A stretch of 7,447 nucleotides of DNA from contig DAOWGY010000274.1 in the NCBI GenBank assembly GCA_030641695.1, positions 1 to 7,447 on the forward strand, written 5' to 3'. The position numbers were made by a program, and so were the translations under genes. Within the stretch, counting starts at the first letter, position 1. Each line of letters opens with the position of its first letter. This stretch comes from Gammaproteobacteria bacterium (GTDB lineage Bacteria > Pseudomonadota > Gammaproteobacteria > Steroidobacterales > Woeseiaceae). Shown here piece by piece: positions 1 through 5,626 of the stretch. Under the pieces are notes generated by a model. The model did no database searches. It was not told where the DNA came from and saw nothing but the letters and a program-made list of their open reading frames with translations.

Positions 1-1
1 C

Positions 2-64
2 AAGCTCATGTTGAACCAGCGCGACCCGGCGACTCTCGGCCGCGTGATGACATACTACCGTTAG
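2..64 (+). pseudogene. N-terminal fragment of an EnvC-like murein hydrolase activator, ended by an amber codon (partial, left edge)
   Basis: The frame is open from the window edge and reads KLMLNQRDPATLGRVMTYYR followed by TAG at 62-64. This resembles the stretch of EnvC-type coiled coils that reads roughly LLLNQ-DPA--GRMLAYYDYFNRAR in relatives (E. coli EnvC has YFGYLNQAR there). The amber codon sits where the conserved tyrosine of Y-x-Y-[LF] is expected, and the same frame continues after it with LKDVRAGN into the coding region starting at 89. I read the two pieces as one gene broken by a single TAC/TAT to TAG change. The real start lies outside the window. A sequencing error or suppressed stop would give the same picture. 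Confidence 0.7.
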
Positions 65-88
65 CTAAAGGATGTTCGGGCAGGCAAC

Positions 89-778
89 ATGGAAACGGTC
101 AGTTCGCGTATTCGCGAACTCGCGGAACTGCTGAGCCAGGTTGCTGCCGAGGAAGCCCGGCTGTCCGACCTTGCGAAAACGCAGTCCGCGGAGCTGGAAA
201 AGCTCGCCAGGGCGCAGCAGGAGCGCAAGACGCTGCTCGTGGCCCTCAAAAACAAGATGGCCACCGAGGGCCGGGAAATCGAACGGCTGGCGGCGCAGGA
301 ACAGGACCTGGCACGGCTGATTGCCGAGCTGACCAGCATCCTGTCCGATTATCCGATCACCTCGGAGGAGCCATTTAGTGAACACCGGGGGCGGTTGACA
401 TGGCCCGTCGCCGGTACTTTGATGCGGGATTTCGGGCAGCCGCGTGTTGGCGGACAACTGAAGTGGAATGGTGTCGTGCTCGCAGCGCCGCGTGGTCGCG
501 AGGTGCGCTCCGTTTACCATGGCCGAATCGCCTTCGCCGACTGGCTCGCTGGCCTGGGATTGCTCGTCATCATCGATCATGGTGAGGGCTACATGACGCT
601 CTATGGCTACAACGAGACCATCCTGAAAAACGCCGGTGACTGGGTAGCCCCCGGCGACGTCATCGCGACGGTGGGAGACAGCGGCGGCCAGACAGAGGCG
701 GGACTGTACTTCGAAATCCGGCAGGGCACGAAGCCGGTCAACCCCCGACGCTGGGTTACCCGGCGGCCCGGAGAGTGA
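89..778 (+). CDS. envC: EnvC-like murein hydrolase activator, C-terminal part (coiled coil + degenerate LytM/M23 domain)
   Basis: This 229-residue product covers the distal part of EnvC: a charged coiled coil (about residues 1-85), a short linker, and a LytM/peptidase M23 domain (about 102-223) ending LYFEIRQGTKPVNPRRW, very like the E. coli EnvC terminus. EnvC does not cut peptidoglycan; it activates the periplasmic amidases AmiA/AmiB at the septum. The sequence agrees: metal-ligand positions of active M23 enzymes are replaced (KWNGVV where H-x-G-x-D is expected, LYGYN for LYxH, LYFEI for LHFEI). ATG 89 is the first start after the amber at 62-64, with only a weak AGG four bases upstream. 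The natural protein almost certainly began further left, so a product from 89 would lack a signal peptide and stay in the cytoplasm. No further stops occur, suggesting a recent lesion, an artefact or readthrough. A gpmI-type gene often lies upstream in relatives; ctpA and yibQ homologues follow here. Confidence 0.85.
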   Translation: METVSSRIRELAELLSQVAAEEARLSDLAKTQSAELEKLARAQQERKTLLVALKNKMATEGREIERLAAQEQDLARLIAELTSILSDYPITSEEPFSEHRGRLTWPVAGTLMRDFGQPRVGGQLKWNGVVLAAPRGREVRSVYHGRIAFADWLAGLGLLVIIDHGEGYMTLYGYNETILKNAGDWVAPGDVIATVGDSGGQTEAGLYFEIRQGTKPVNPRRWVTRRPGE

Positions 779-1015
779 TGGGGTCAGACCTGCACAAGCC
801 TTTGTTTTAAATATAAAAAAGAATCTCAATAGGTCGCCAGCAGGCCCTAAATCGCCACTTATTGCTCAAGAACCGCCTGTTCTCCTAATCACTGACGGCA
901 TGCGCATTGCTATCAGCGCGGTTTTGATATTCAAAACAACGATTAAGCCTCATTTCGATAATTATCTTTGCGACAACTTGTTTCGGATCTGAGAGTTGCG
1001 ATGGTCCGACCCCAT
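778..1015. mobile_element. Putative non-autonomous (MITE-like) element with 13-bp terminal inverted repeats
   Basis: The 349-bp gap between envC and ctpA has no credible gene. Its left end, ATGGGGTCAGACC at 778-790, is the inverse of GGTCCGACCCCAT at 1003-1015 with 12 of 13 bases matching. The enclosed ~238 bp are visibly more AT-rich than the flanking genes, with a run such as TTTTAAATATAAAAAA near 804-820, and contain a short palindrome at 921-937. The left repeat starts on the last base of the envC stop codon. I see no transposase frame and no clear target-site duplication. The repeat motif resembles ones I associate with short mobile repeats in gammaproteobacteria, but that link is from memory. 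It could be simply a decayed spacer. Confidence 0.4.
921..937. repeat. Perfect 7-bp palindrome with 3-bp centre
   Basis: GTTTTGA at 921-927 and TCAAAAC at 931-937 are perfect inverted copies around TAT, inside the spacer between envC and ctpA. It could be an operator-like site or the internal hairpin of the putative short element. No adjacent poly-T tract makes it a terminator. The function is unknown. Confidence 0.35.
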
Positions 1016-1046
1016 TCATGTACGCGATGGTCCGACGCCGTTCATA
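998..1046 (+). repeat. Two tandem copies of a ~23-bp repeat, period 26
   Basis: GCGATGGTCCGACCCCATTCAT begins at 998 and GCGATGGTCCGACGCCGTTCAT at 1024, two mismatches over 22 bases. The core GGTCCGACCCCAT of the first copy is the right-hand inverted repeat of the putative mobile element; the second copy is a degenerate version of the same end. This could be an end duplication or one short repeat next to another. Confidence 0.7.
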
Positions 1047-1071
1047 CCTCACGGACGTGTCCGTTTCGGTA

Positions 1072-1080
1072 TGCTATGTT
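1072..1080 (+). promoter_or_regulatory. Possible extended -10 promoter element for the ctpA operon
   Basis: TGCTATGTT fits an extended -10 (TGn followed by TATGTT), about 48 bp upstream of the preferred ctpA start. No good -35 hexamer lies 16-18 bp upstream. If the spacer separated ctpA from an ancestral envC transcript, the operon would need its own promoter around here. This is a weak guess. Confidence 0.2.
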
Positions 1081-1090
1081 CGATTGGTGC

Positions 1091-1109
1091 GCCCGGAAAA
1101 ACACCGGGC
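1091..1109 (+). other. GC-rich 6-bp hairpin in the ctpA leader
   Basis: GCCCGG (1091-1096) and CCGGGC (1104-1109) form a perfect stem around AAAAACA, ending about 18 bp before the ctpA start codon. There is no U-tract on either strand, so it is not a convincing intrinsic terminator. It may be a 5'-UTR stem. Confidence 0.35.
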
Positions 1110-1117
1110 TAGAGTTT

Positions 1118-1121
1118 GAGG
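1118..1121 (+). promoter_or_regulatory. Ribosome-binding site deciding the ctpA start
   Basis: GAGG lies six bases before ATG 1128, the usual spacing. A TTG at 1116 is in frame four codons earlier but has no comparable Shine-Dalgarno sequence, and its start would overlap this GAGG. ATG 1128 is therefore preferred. Confidence 0.6.
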
Positions 1122-1127
1122 TTGTGT

Positions 1128-2348
1128 ATGTCATTGAAAGTTCGGGCAATCCTGGTTGTCGTCATCGGCACAGTCATGGGGCTGAGCCTGTCGATCGGGG
1201 GTGGCCTGCTGTCGGAAACGCGCAGCCCTGACGCGGAAGAGCTGGCCTGGGAACAGGCGCGCCTGTTCGCCGAGGTGATGGAGCGCGTCAAACGGGATTA
1301 TGTTGAACCGCTCGACGACAGCGAACTACTGGAAAGCGCGATCCGTGGCATGGTCAATGACCTCGATCCGCACTCGCAGTATCTCGACGCCGATGAATAC
1401 CGCGACATTCGTATCAGTACGACCGGCAGCTACACGGGGATCGGCGTAGAGGTTGGCGAAATCGACGGCGCCATCAAGGTGATTACACCGATTACGGGCT
1501 CACCGGCGGCGCGTTCGGGCATTCGCAGCGGCGACCAGATCATTGCGGTAGACGGCATCGCCGTCGATACGGACCGCTTGCAGCAAACCATCGGACGCAT
1601 GCGCGGCAGGCCCGGCTCGCGAATCAGCATTACCGTGCTTCGTGATGACGAAGCGATCGTTCACGAAATGCGTCGCGAAATCATACGCGTTGCCAGCGTG
1701 CATCATGAAACCCTGGGACCGTCCTATGGTTATGTACGCGTCAGCCAGTTCAGCGAAACGACGGCGCGTGAACTCAGCCGGGCGATCGATGCGATGCAGG
1801 ACAGCAACGAGGGCATGCTCGACGGGCTCATACTGGATCTGCGCAATAACCCGGGTGGCGTACTCGACGCCGCCGTGGATGTTTCGGATCTGTTTCTCGA
1901 TTCGGGCGTCATCGTTACTGCAAATGGCCGCACAACGGACGCGAGGTTCACGCGCTCCGCCCACCGCGGCGACGTGCTCGACGGCGCGGAACTCGTCGTG
2001 CTCGTCAACGATGGCTCGGCGTCTGCGTCGGAAATTGTCGCAGGCGCGTTGCAGGATCATGGGCGCGCCGTCATCGTGGGCACCGGGACGTTCGGCAAAG
2101 GGCTCGTGCAAACTGTCATGCCGCTGTCGAAAGGTCGCGCGATCAAGCTGACGACATCGCGCTATTACACGCCGTCCGGCGACTCGATTCACGAGACGGG
2201 CATCACGCCTGATGTGTATATCGAAGGCACGCCCGGCTATCCCGATCTGAATCTCAGTGCTTACGTTGATCGCGAGCAGGACGCCCAGTTGCAGGAGGCG
2301 CTGGATCGCCTGCAACGCGGCAATGTGATGCACAGCAACGCTCAATGA
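1128..2348 (+). CDS. ctpA: Carboxy-terminal processing protease, peptidase family S41 (CtpA/Prc-like)
   Basis: This 406-residue periplasmic serine protease is of the type that trims or degrades envelope proteins from their C-termini, including peptidoglycan-enzyme partners in other bacteria. Residues 1-30 form a hydrophobic export signal or membrane anchor. An N-terminal helical region follows, with DDLDPHSQYL-like sequence near 78-86 typical of the family, then a PDZ domain (about 100-180, starting YTGIGVEV) and the S41 catalytic core. The Ser-Lys-Gln residues are present: Ser299 in NDGSASASEI, Lys324 in TFGKGLVQ and Gln328. The Ser-Lys spacing of 25 equals that of E. coli Prc (S430/K455). 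The LDGLILDLRNNPGGVLDAAV strand is also diagnostic, and the size is typical of CtpA/CtpB rather than the longer Prc. Its stop overlaps the next start (ATGA), indicating translational coupling with the yibQ-like gene. An in-frame TTG at 1116 is the alternative start. Confidence 0.93.
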   Translation: MSLKVRAILVVVIGTVMGLSLSIGGGLLSETRSPDAEELAWEQARLFAEVMERVKRDYVEPLDDSELLESAIRGMVNDLDPHSQYLDADEYRDIRISTTGSYTGIGVEVGEIDGAIKVITPITGSPAARSGIRSGDQIIAVDGIAVDTDRLQQTIGRMRGRPGSRISITVLRDDEAIVHEMRREIIRVASVHHETLGPSYGYVRVSQFSETTARELSRAIDAMQDSNEGMLDGLILDLRNNPGGVLDAAVDVSDLFLDSGVIVTANGRTTDARFTRSAHRGDVLDGAELVVLVNDGSASASEIVAGALQDHGRAVIVGTGTFGKGLVQTVMPLSKGRAIKLTTSRYYTPSGDSIHETGITPDVYIEGTPGYPDLNLSAYVDREQDAQLQEALDRLQRGNVMHSNAQ

Positions 2349-3082
2349 TAGGCGGAAAATTCCGCGCCGCCGCGATTCTCCTGTTACTCGCGACGCAGAG
2401 CCATGCGGAGTCGTTACCACGCATCGCCATTATCATCGATGATCTCGGCTACCAGCTTGCAGCGGGGCACCGCACCATCGGGCTGCCCGGCCCGGTCGCA
2501 TGCGCAATTCTGCCCGGCACGCCACGCGCTGCGTTACTTGCCAGAAAGGCATATGAGCAGGGCAAGGAAGTTCTCCTGCACCTGCCGTTACAGTCGGTCG
2601 ACTACCACGGCCCCACTGAATCCGGCGCGATTACCCTGGACATGAGCCGCGAGAATTTCGCGGAGACGTTTGCAAGTGCGATGCAGTCGGTGCCGTTTGC
2701 CGTCGGCGTCAATAGCCATCGCGGCAGCCTCCTGACGCGACACCCGGGGCATATGCGCTGGCTGATGGAGGATATTCGCGCCATGGACGGTCTGTATTTT
2801 GTCGATAGCTATACGACGCACGAAAGTGTCGCTCTGCAAATCGCCGCGGAATCGGGCGTGCCTGCGATCAAGCGGGACGTGTTCCTGGACACTGACCCGG
2901 CGCCGGACATGCTGGCAAAAGAATTTGCACGCCTGAAAACACTGGCGCGCGAGCGCGGCCTCGCCGTCGCCATCGGGCATCCATACCCCGCAACGCTCGA
3001 GTTTCTGGAACAGGAGATCCCACGGCTGGTCGAAGAAGGTATACAGCTCGTACCACTCCGCGAACTGATAAACTTTCACTGA
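2345..3082 (+). CDS. yibQ: Divergent polysaccharide deacetylase family protein (YibQ-like), exported
   Basis: The 245-residue product begins with a signal peptide (hydrophobic residues about 8-17, likely cleavage after SHA at 21), so it should act in the periplasm. The rest is one divergent polysaccharide deacetylase domain of the NodB-like fold, as in YibQ, whose substrate is not settled. Family landmarks are IIIDDLGY (29-36), EVLLHLPL (75-82), VGVNSHRGS (120-128), YFVDSYTT (151-158), RDVFLD (177-182) and AIGHPYP (209-215). The acidic residues and His125/His212 are kept. Two motifs differ from the usual form as I recall it: NNHMGS is NSHRGS, and LPME is LPLQ. Its start overlaps the ctpA stop by 4 bp, and its stop overlaps the Kazal gene start by one base. 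The neighbourhood with EnvC and CtpA homologues is common in gammaproteobacteria and suggests a cell-wall or division-linked role, which is inference. Confidence 0.88.
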   Translation: MIGGKFRAAAILLLLATQSHAESLPRIAIIIDDLGYQLAAGHRTIGLPGPVACAILPGTPRAALLARKAYEQGKEVLLHLPLQSVDYHGPTESGAITLDMSRENFAETFASAMQSVPFAVGVNSHRGSLLTRHPGHMRWLMEDIRAMDGLYFVDSYTTHESVALQIAAESGVPAIKRDVFLDTDPAPDMLAKEFARLKTLARERGLAVAIGHPYPATLEFLEQEIPRLVEEGIQLVPLRELINFH

Positions 3083-3933
3083 TGATTATGAAGACACTTG
3101 CATGCGCCGCAACCTTGTTGCTGGCAATGGCGGCCGTTGCGGAACAAGCCGATATCAGCGGGCCGGCTGTGAATGACGACGAAGCACCGCAGCTCGAGCA
3201 GGCGGACGCAATCGCCTGCACGATGGACTACACGCCTGTTTGCGGCGCTGACGGCAAGACGTACAGTAACGAATGTGTCGCGAATGTGGCGGGCGCCGAA
3301 ATCGTCAGCGAAGGCGAGTGCCCCGCAGCGAGCAACGGTGAGTGCAGCGAAGAGTACGATCCCGTATGCGGCATCGACGGCAACACCTATATCAACGAGT
3401 GTTATGCGGCGAAATCGCGTATCGAAATCGCCGGACTGGGCGCCTGTGCGCCCAGCGGTTGCCCCGGCGTCGAAGAGCCGGTATGCGGCATGAACGGGCG
3501 CACGTATTTCAACCGCTGTGAAGCGAACGTCGATCGCGTACCGGTGCAACGGGCGAGCGCTTGCGATCCGGAAAACTGCCCGAAAGTATTTTCACCCGTG
3601 TGTGGTGATGACGGTGTCACGTACAACAATGCGTGCCTCTCCGATAAGGCGGAAGTCGCGAGCTATACATTGGGCATATGCGGGAAACGGCCCTGTCCGA
3701 ACCTGTTCGTGCCCGTGTGTGGCAAAGACAACCTGACCTACGGCAACGCCTGTCACGCAGAACGACGGGGCACCCGCATCCAGTACGCGGGCGTCTGCGA
3801 AGAGCAGGGCAAAAATTGTCCGCGCGTCTACTTGCCTGTCTGCGGCATGGACGGCATTACCTACGATAACGAGTGCCAGCTCGAAAACGCCGACGTCATT
3901 AAAGCCTACGCCGGCGCCTGCCTCGGCCGTTAG
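3082..3933 (+). CDS. Exported protein of six tandem Kazal-type serine protease inhibitor domains
   Basis: The 283-residue product has an N-terminal signal peptide (MIMKTLACAATLLLAMAAVA, cleavage probably after Ala20), an acidic linker to residue 45, and six Kazal-type domains at 46-80, 88-122, 127-161, 166-200, 205-239 and 246-280. Each fits C-x7-C-x10-C-x14-C with PVCG and TYxNxC hallmarks. Four cysteines per domain imply two disulfides; the first bridge of classical six-cysteine Kazal domains is absent, as in Kazal_2-type bacterial domains. Kazal domains block serine proteases by a substrate-like loop. Placing P1 two residues after the first cysteine, as in ovomucoid third domain, gives M, E, G, K, N and R. 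Lys and Arg predict trypsin-like targets, Met chymotrypsin- or elastase-like ones; these are inferences. Cys8 is too early and lacks a lipobox, so it is not a lipoprotein. The ATG overlaps the yibQ stop (TGATG), and ATG 3088 is an equally plausible start. No clear Shine-Dalgarno sequence is present, fitting coupled translation. Confidence 0.92.
   Translation: MIMKTLACAATLLLAMAAVAEQADISGPAVNDDEAPQLEQADAIACTMDYTPVCGADGKTYSNECVANVAGAEIVSEGECPAASNGECSEEYDPVCGIDGNTYINECYAAKSRIEIAGLGACAPSGCPGVEEPVCGMNGRTYFNRCEANVDRVPVQRASACDPENCPKVFSPVCGDDGVTYNNACLSDKAEVASYTLGICGKRPCPNLFVPVCGKDNLTYGNACHAERRGTRIQYAGVCEEQGKNCPRVYLPVCGMDGITYDNECQLENADVIKAYAGACLGR
3217..3921 (+). repeat. Six coding repeats, one per Kazal domain
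   Basis: The units from first to last cysteine codon are 3217-3321, 3343-3447, 3460-3564, 3577-3681, 3694-3798 and 3817-3921. All are exactly 105 bp. Units 2-3 have a 13-bp... equivalent short four-residue linker, as do 3-4 and 4-5; linkers 1-2 and 5-6 are seven and six residues. The cysteine, PVCG and TYxN positions are invariant while the loop after the first cysteine and the last 14 residues vary widely. Similarity is at protein level; I see no long identical DNA tracts, so the duplications are not very recent. Confidence 0.9.
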
Positions 3934-3944
3934 TTTCGGGCGCC
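3913..3944. terminator. Weak possible hairpin between convergent genes
   Basis: GGCGCC at 3913-3918 and again at 3939-3944 can pair across the 14-bp gap between the Kazal stop (3931-3933) and the AbgT stop (3948-3950). No T-tract follows on either strand. It could slow convergent transcripts, but the evidence is thin. Confidence 0.15.
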
Positions 3945-3947
3945 TTG

Positions 3948-5495
3948 CTACGGATAGGTATAGCTGGCAGCAAAGCCCAGCGGCAGACCGATGGCGTAGT
4001 AGATCAGCAGGAATATGGTCCAGGTCACCAGGAACCAGACGGAGTAAGGCAACATCATCGCGGCGAGCGTGCCGATACCTGTTTTCTTTACGTAGCGCTG
4101 GCAGTAGATGACGACCAGCGGGAAATATGGCATCAGTGGTGTGATGATGTTGGTGCTCGAGTCGCCGACACGATAAGCCGCCTGTGTCAGGTCAGGGGAG
4201 ATCCCCAGCGTCATCAGCATCGGCACAAAGATCGGTGCCAGTAGTCCCCACTTGCCGCTCGCGGAACCGACGAAGATGTTGACGAAGGCCGTCAGCAAAA
4301 CGATGCCGACGATCATGATAGCCGTGGGCAGGCCCATGGCTTTCAAAAGCTCTGCCCCTGAGATCGCCAATAGCGTGCCGAGGTTCGACACAGCGAAAGC
4401 GATGACGAACTGCGCGATGAAAAACATAATGACGATGTAATAGGCCATGCTGTGCATCGCCTTGGTCATGCCTTCGATCATATCCTTCATGCCCCGCATC
4501 GAGCCGGACACTTTGCCGTAGATGACGCCGGGAATGATGAACAGAAAGAAAATCAACGACACGATCGACTTCATGATCGGCGCATTATTGGTGGCGATGC
4601 CGCCATCAGGATCGCGCCACGCCGAATCATCCGGATAAACACTGATGAACAGAATCACCAGGCCGAGGACCATCGAGATCAGCGCCCAACGCAGGCCCTT
4701 GCGTTCATTGTCTTTCAGGTCGTGCATCTCGGGCAGGTCTTCGGCGTCGCCGTCGATCTCGACGCCCTGCAATCGTGGTTCGACGACCCGGTCGGTCAGC
4801 CACCAGCCAAGACTAACGATCAGGACAGAGGATGCCGTGGTGAAAAAGTAGTTATTGAGCGTATTGACGGCGATGTCCGGATCGAGCAACCGCGCGCCCT
4901 CCTGCGTCAGGCCCTGCAGCAGCGGGTCAAGTGATGAGGGTACGAAGTTTGCGGAGAAGCCGCCGGACACGCCTGCAAAAGCGGCGGCAATACCGGCCAA
5001 TGGATGCCGGCCCGCGGCGTAGAAAATGACGCCACCGAGCGGAATGACCAATACGTAACCCGCATCGACTGCCGAGTGACTGATGATACCGACCAGAATA
5101 ACCATCGGTGTCAGCAGCCACTTCGCCGTGACATTTAGCAATGCGCGAATTGATGTATCGATGAACCCGGTGTGTTCGGCAACCCCGATACCGAGCATGG
5201 CGACGAGCACGACGCCAATCGGACCGAACGTGACGAACCTCGTGACCATCGTCGACATGAATTCGACGAAAGATGCACCGGACAGTTGGTTGATGACCTG
5301 GATGCGCTCACCGGTTGCCGGATGGAAAATGTCGAATTCGACGTATGACAGCAGCCACGACATGATCCAGACGATAAACAGCAGAGCTATGAAGAGCACC
5401 GCCGGGTCGGGCAGCATGTTGCCGACCCGCTCGACGGCGCCAAGCATGCGTGTTGTTAGTCCGGGTTTGGACTTTTGTTGTTTTTCTTCAGCCAT
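3948..5495 (-). CDS. AbgT-family transporter (p-aminobenzoyl-glutamate / antimetabolite type)
   Basis: This 515-residue inner-membrane protein has the many hydrophobic segments of the AbgT family, which includes E. coli AbgT (p-aminobenzoyl-glutamate uptake) and MtrF/YdaH (sulfonamide efflux reported). Diagnostic stretches are SHSAVDAGYVLVIPLGGVIF (139-158), GVSGGFSANFVPSSLDPLL (175-193), GSASGKWGLLAPIFVPM (410-426) and AYRVGDSSTNIITPLMPYFP (440-459). Residues reported as important in MtrF seem to be kept with the same spacing: Asp190, Ser413, Trp416, Pro434, Arg442, Asp445 and Pro453. The start is supported by GGGGA at 5506-5502, six bases before ATG. A REP-like pair begins about 10 bp upstream of that site. 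No AbgA/AbgB-type amidohydrolase is in the window, so uptake versus efflux and the true substrate stay open. It lies downstream of the peptide transporter on the same strand and may be cotranscribed. Confidence 0.93.
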   Translation of the reverse strand: MAEEKQQKSKPGLTTRMLGAVERVGNMLPDPAVLFIALLFIVWIMSWLLSYVEFDIFHPATGERIQVINQLSGASFVEFMSTMVTRFVTFGPIGVVLVAMLGIGVAEHTGFIDTSIRALLNVTAKWLLTPMVILVGIISHSAVDAGYVLVIPLGGVIFYAAGRHPLAGIAAAFAGVSGGFSANFVPSSLDPLLQGLTQEGARLLDPDIAVNTLNNYFFTTASSVLIVSLGWWLTDRVVEPRLQGVEIDGDAEDLPEMHDLKDNERKGLRWALISMVLGLVILFISVYPDDSAWRDPDGGIATNNAPIMKSIVSLIFFLFIIPGVIYGKVSGSMRGMKDMIEGMTKAMHSMAYYIVIMFFIAQFVIAFAVSNLGTLLAISGAELLKAMGLPTAIMIVGIVLLTAFVNIFVGSASGKWGLLAPIFVPMLMTLGISPDLTQAAYRVGDSSTNIITPLMPYFPLVVIYCQRYVKKTGIGTLAAMMLPYSVWFLVTWTIFLLIYYAIGLPLGFAASYTYP

Positions 5496-5515
5496 TGTCT
5501 TTCCCCGATAAGACC

Positions 5516-5622
5516 GTTGGAGCGCTTCTCGAAGCGCGACTGAGGGCGGTCCGAATCGAGCTACGCTGGCAGGGCGGCAGTATTACACGCTTTTCCAGTC
5601 GCGGTCCGAGGACCGCTCCAAC
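5516..5622. repeat. Inverted pair of REP-like palindromic elements (BIME-like)
   Basis: Unit 1 (5516-5542, plus) and unit 2 (5622-5596, minus) each begin GTTGGAGCG, form a hairpin, and end GCGACTG. They match at 23 of 27 positions. The four differences are two paired changes that keep the stem: a C-G pair in unit 1 is G-C in unit 2, and a T-A pair is C-G. Unit 1 contains GCGCTTCTCGAAGCGC and unit 2, on its own strand, GCGGTCCTCGGACCGC. A partial third copy, GCGGTCCGA, lies at 5546-5554. This is the architecture of REP elements, which are mobilised in trans by RAYT (TnpA_REP) transposases; none is in the window. The pair sits four bases past the stop of a possible small reading frame and just upstream of the AbgT ribosome-binding site. 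Confidence 0.8.
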
Positions 5623-5626
5623 AAGA

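Noticed and set aside
62..64. Programmed recoding (pyrrolysine) of the amber codon
   Set aside because: Pyrrolysine decoding is rare in this kind of bacterium and nothing in the window (pylT, pylS or a recoding stem) supports it; mutation or error is simpler.
439..760. Active M23 zinc endopeptidase
   Set aside because: The histidine and aspartate metal ligands are replaced (KWNGVV, LYGYN, LYFEI), so the domain should be a non-catalytic activator like E. coli EnvC.
65..829. Long minus-strand frame of 254 codons opposite the envC-like gene
   Set aside because: It is antisense to a clearly recognisable EnvC/LytM coding region, has no recognisable domain, and runs into the AT-rich spacer; a shadow of GC-rich codon use.
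869..883. LexA-like box AGAAC-CGCCT-GTTCT
   Set aside because: It is a 5-bp dyad that easily arises by chance, it has the wrong spacing for known LexA boxes, and no SOS gene is nearby.
1091..1109. Intrinsic terminator upstream of ctpA
   Set aside because: The stem is perfect but no T-run follows on either strand, and it lies within the likely ctpA leader.
1116..1127. TTG start for the S41 protease
   Set aside because: ATG 1128 has GAGG at ideal spacing, whereas TTG 1116 lacks a Shine-Dalgarno sequence and overlaps that GAGG.
1500..2420. 306-codon minus-strand frame opposite ctpA
   Set aside because: It lies antisense to the S41 catalytic core, which has all the family motifs; composition is Arg/Ala/His-rich as expected of a shadow frame.
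3103..3105. Lipoprotein cysteine (Cys8) in the Kazal protein
   Set aside because: The residues before it (KTLA) do not form a lipobox, and the cysteine is before the hydrophobic core rather than after it.
3217..3921. CRISPR-like regular repeats
   Set aside because: The regularity comes from protein domains in a continuous reading frame; DNA units are not near-identical and there are no spacers.
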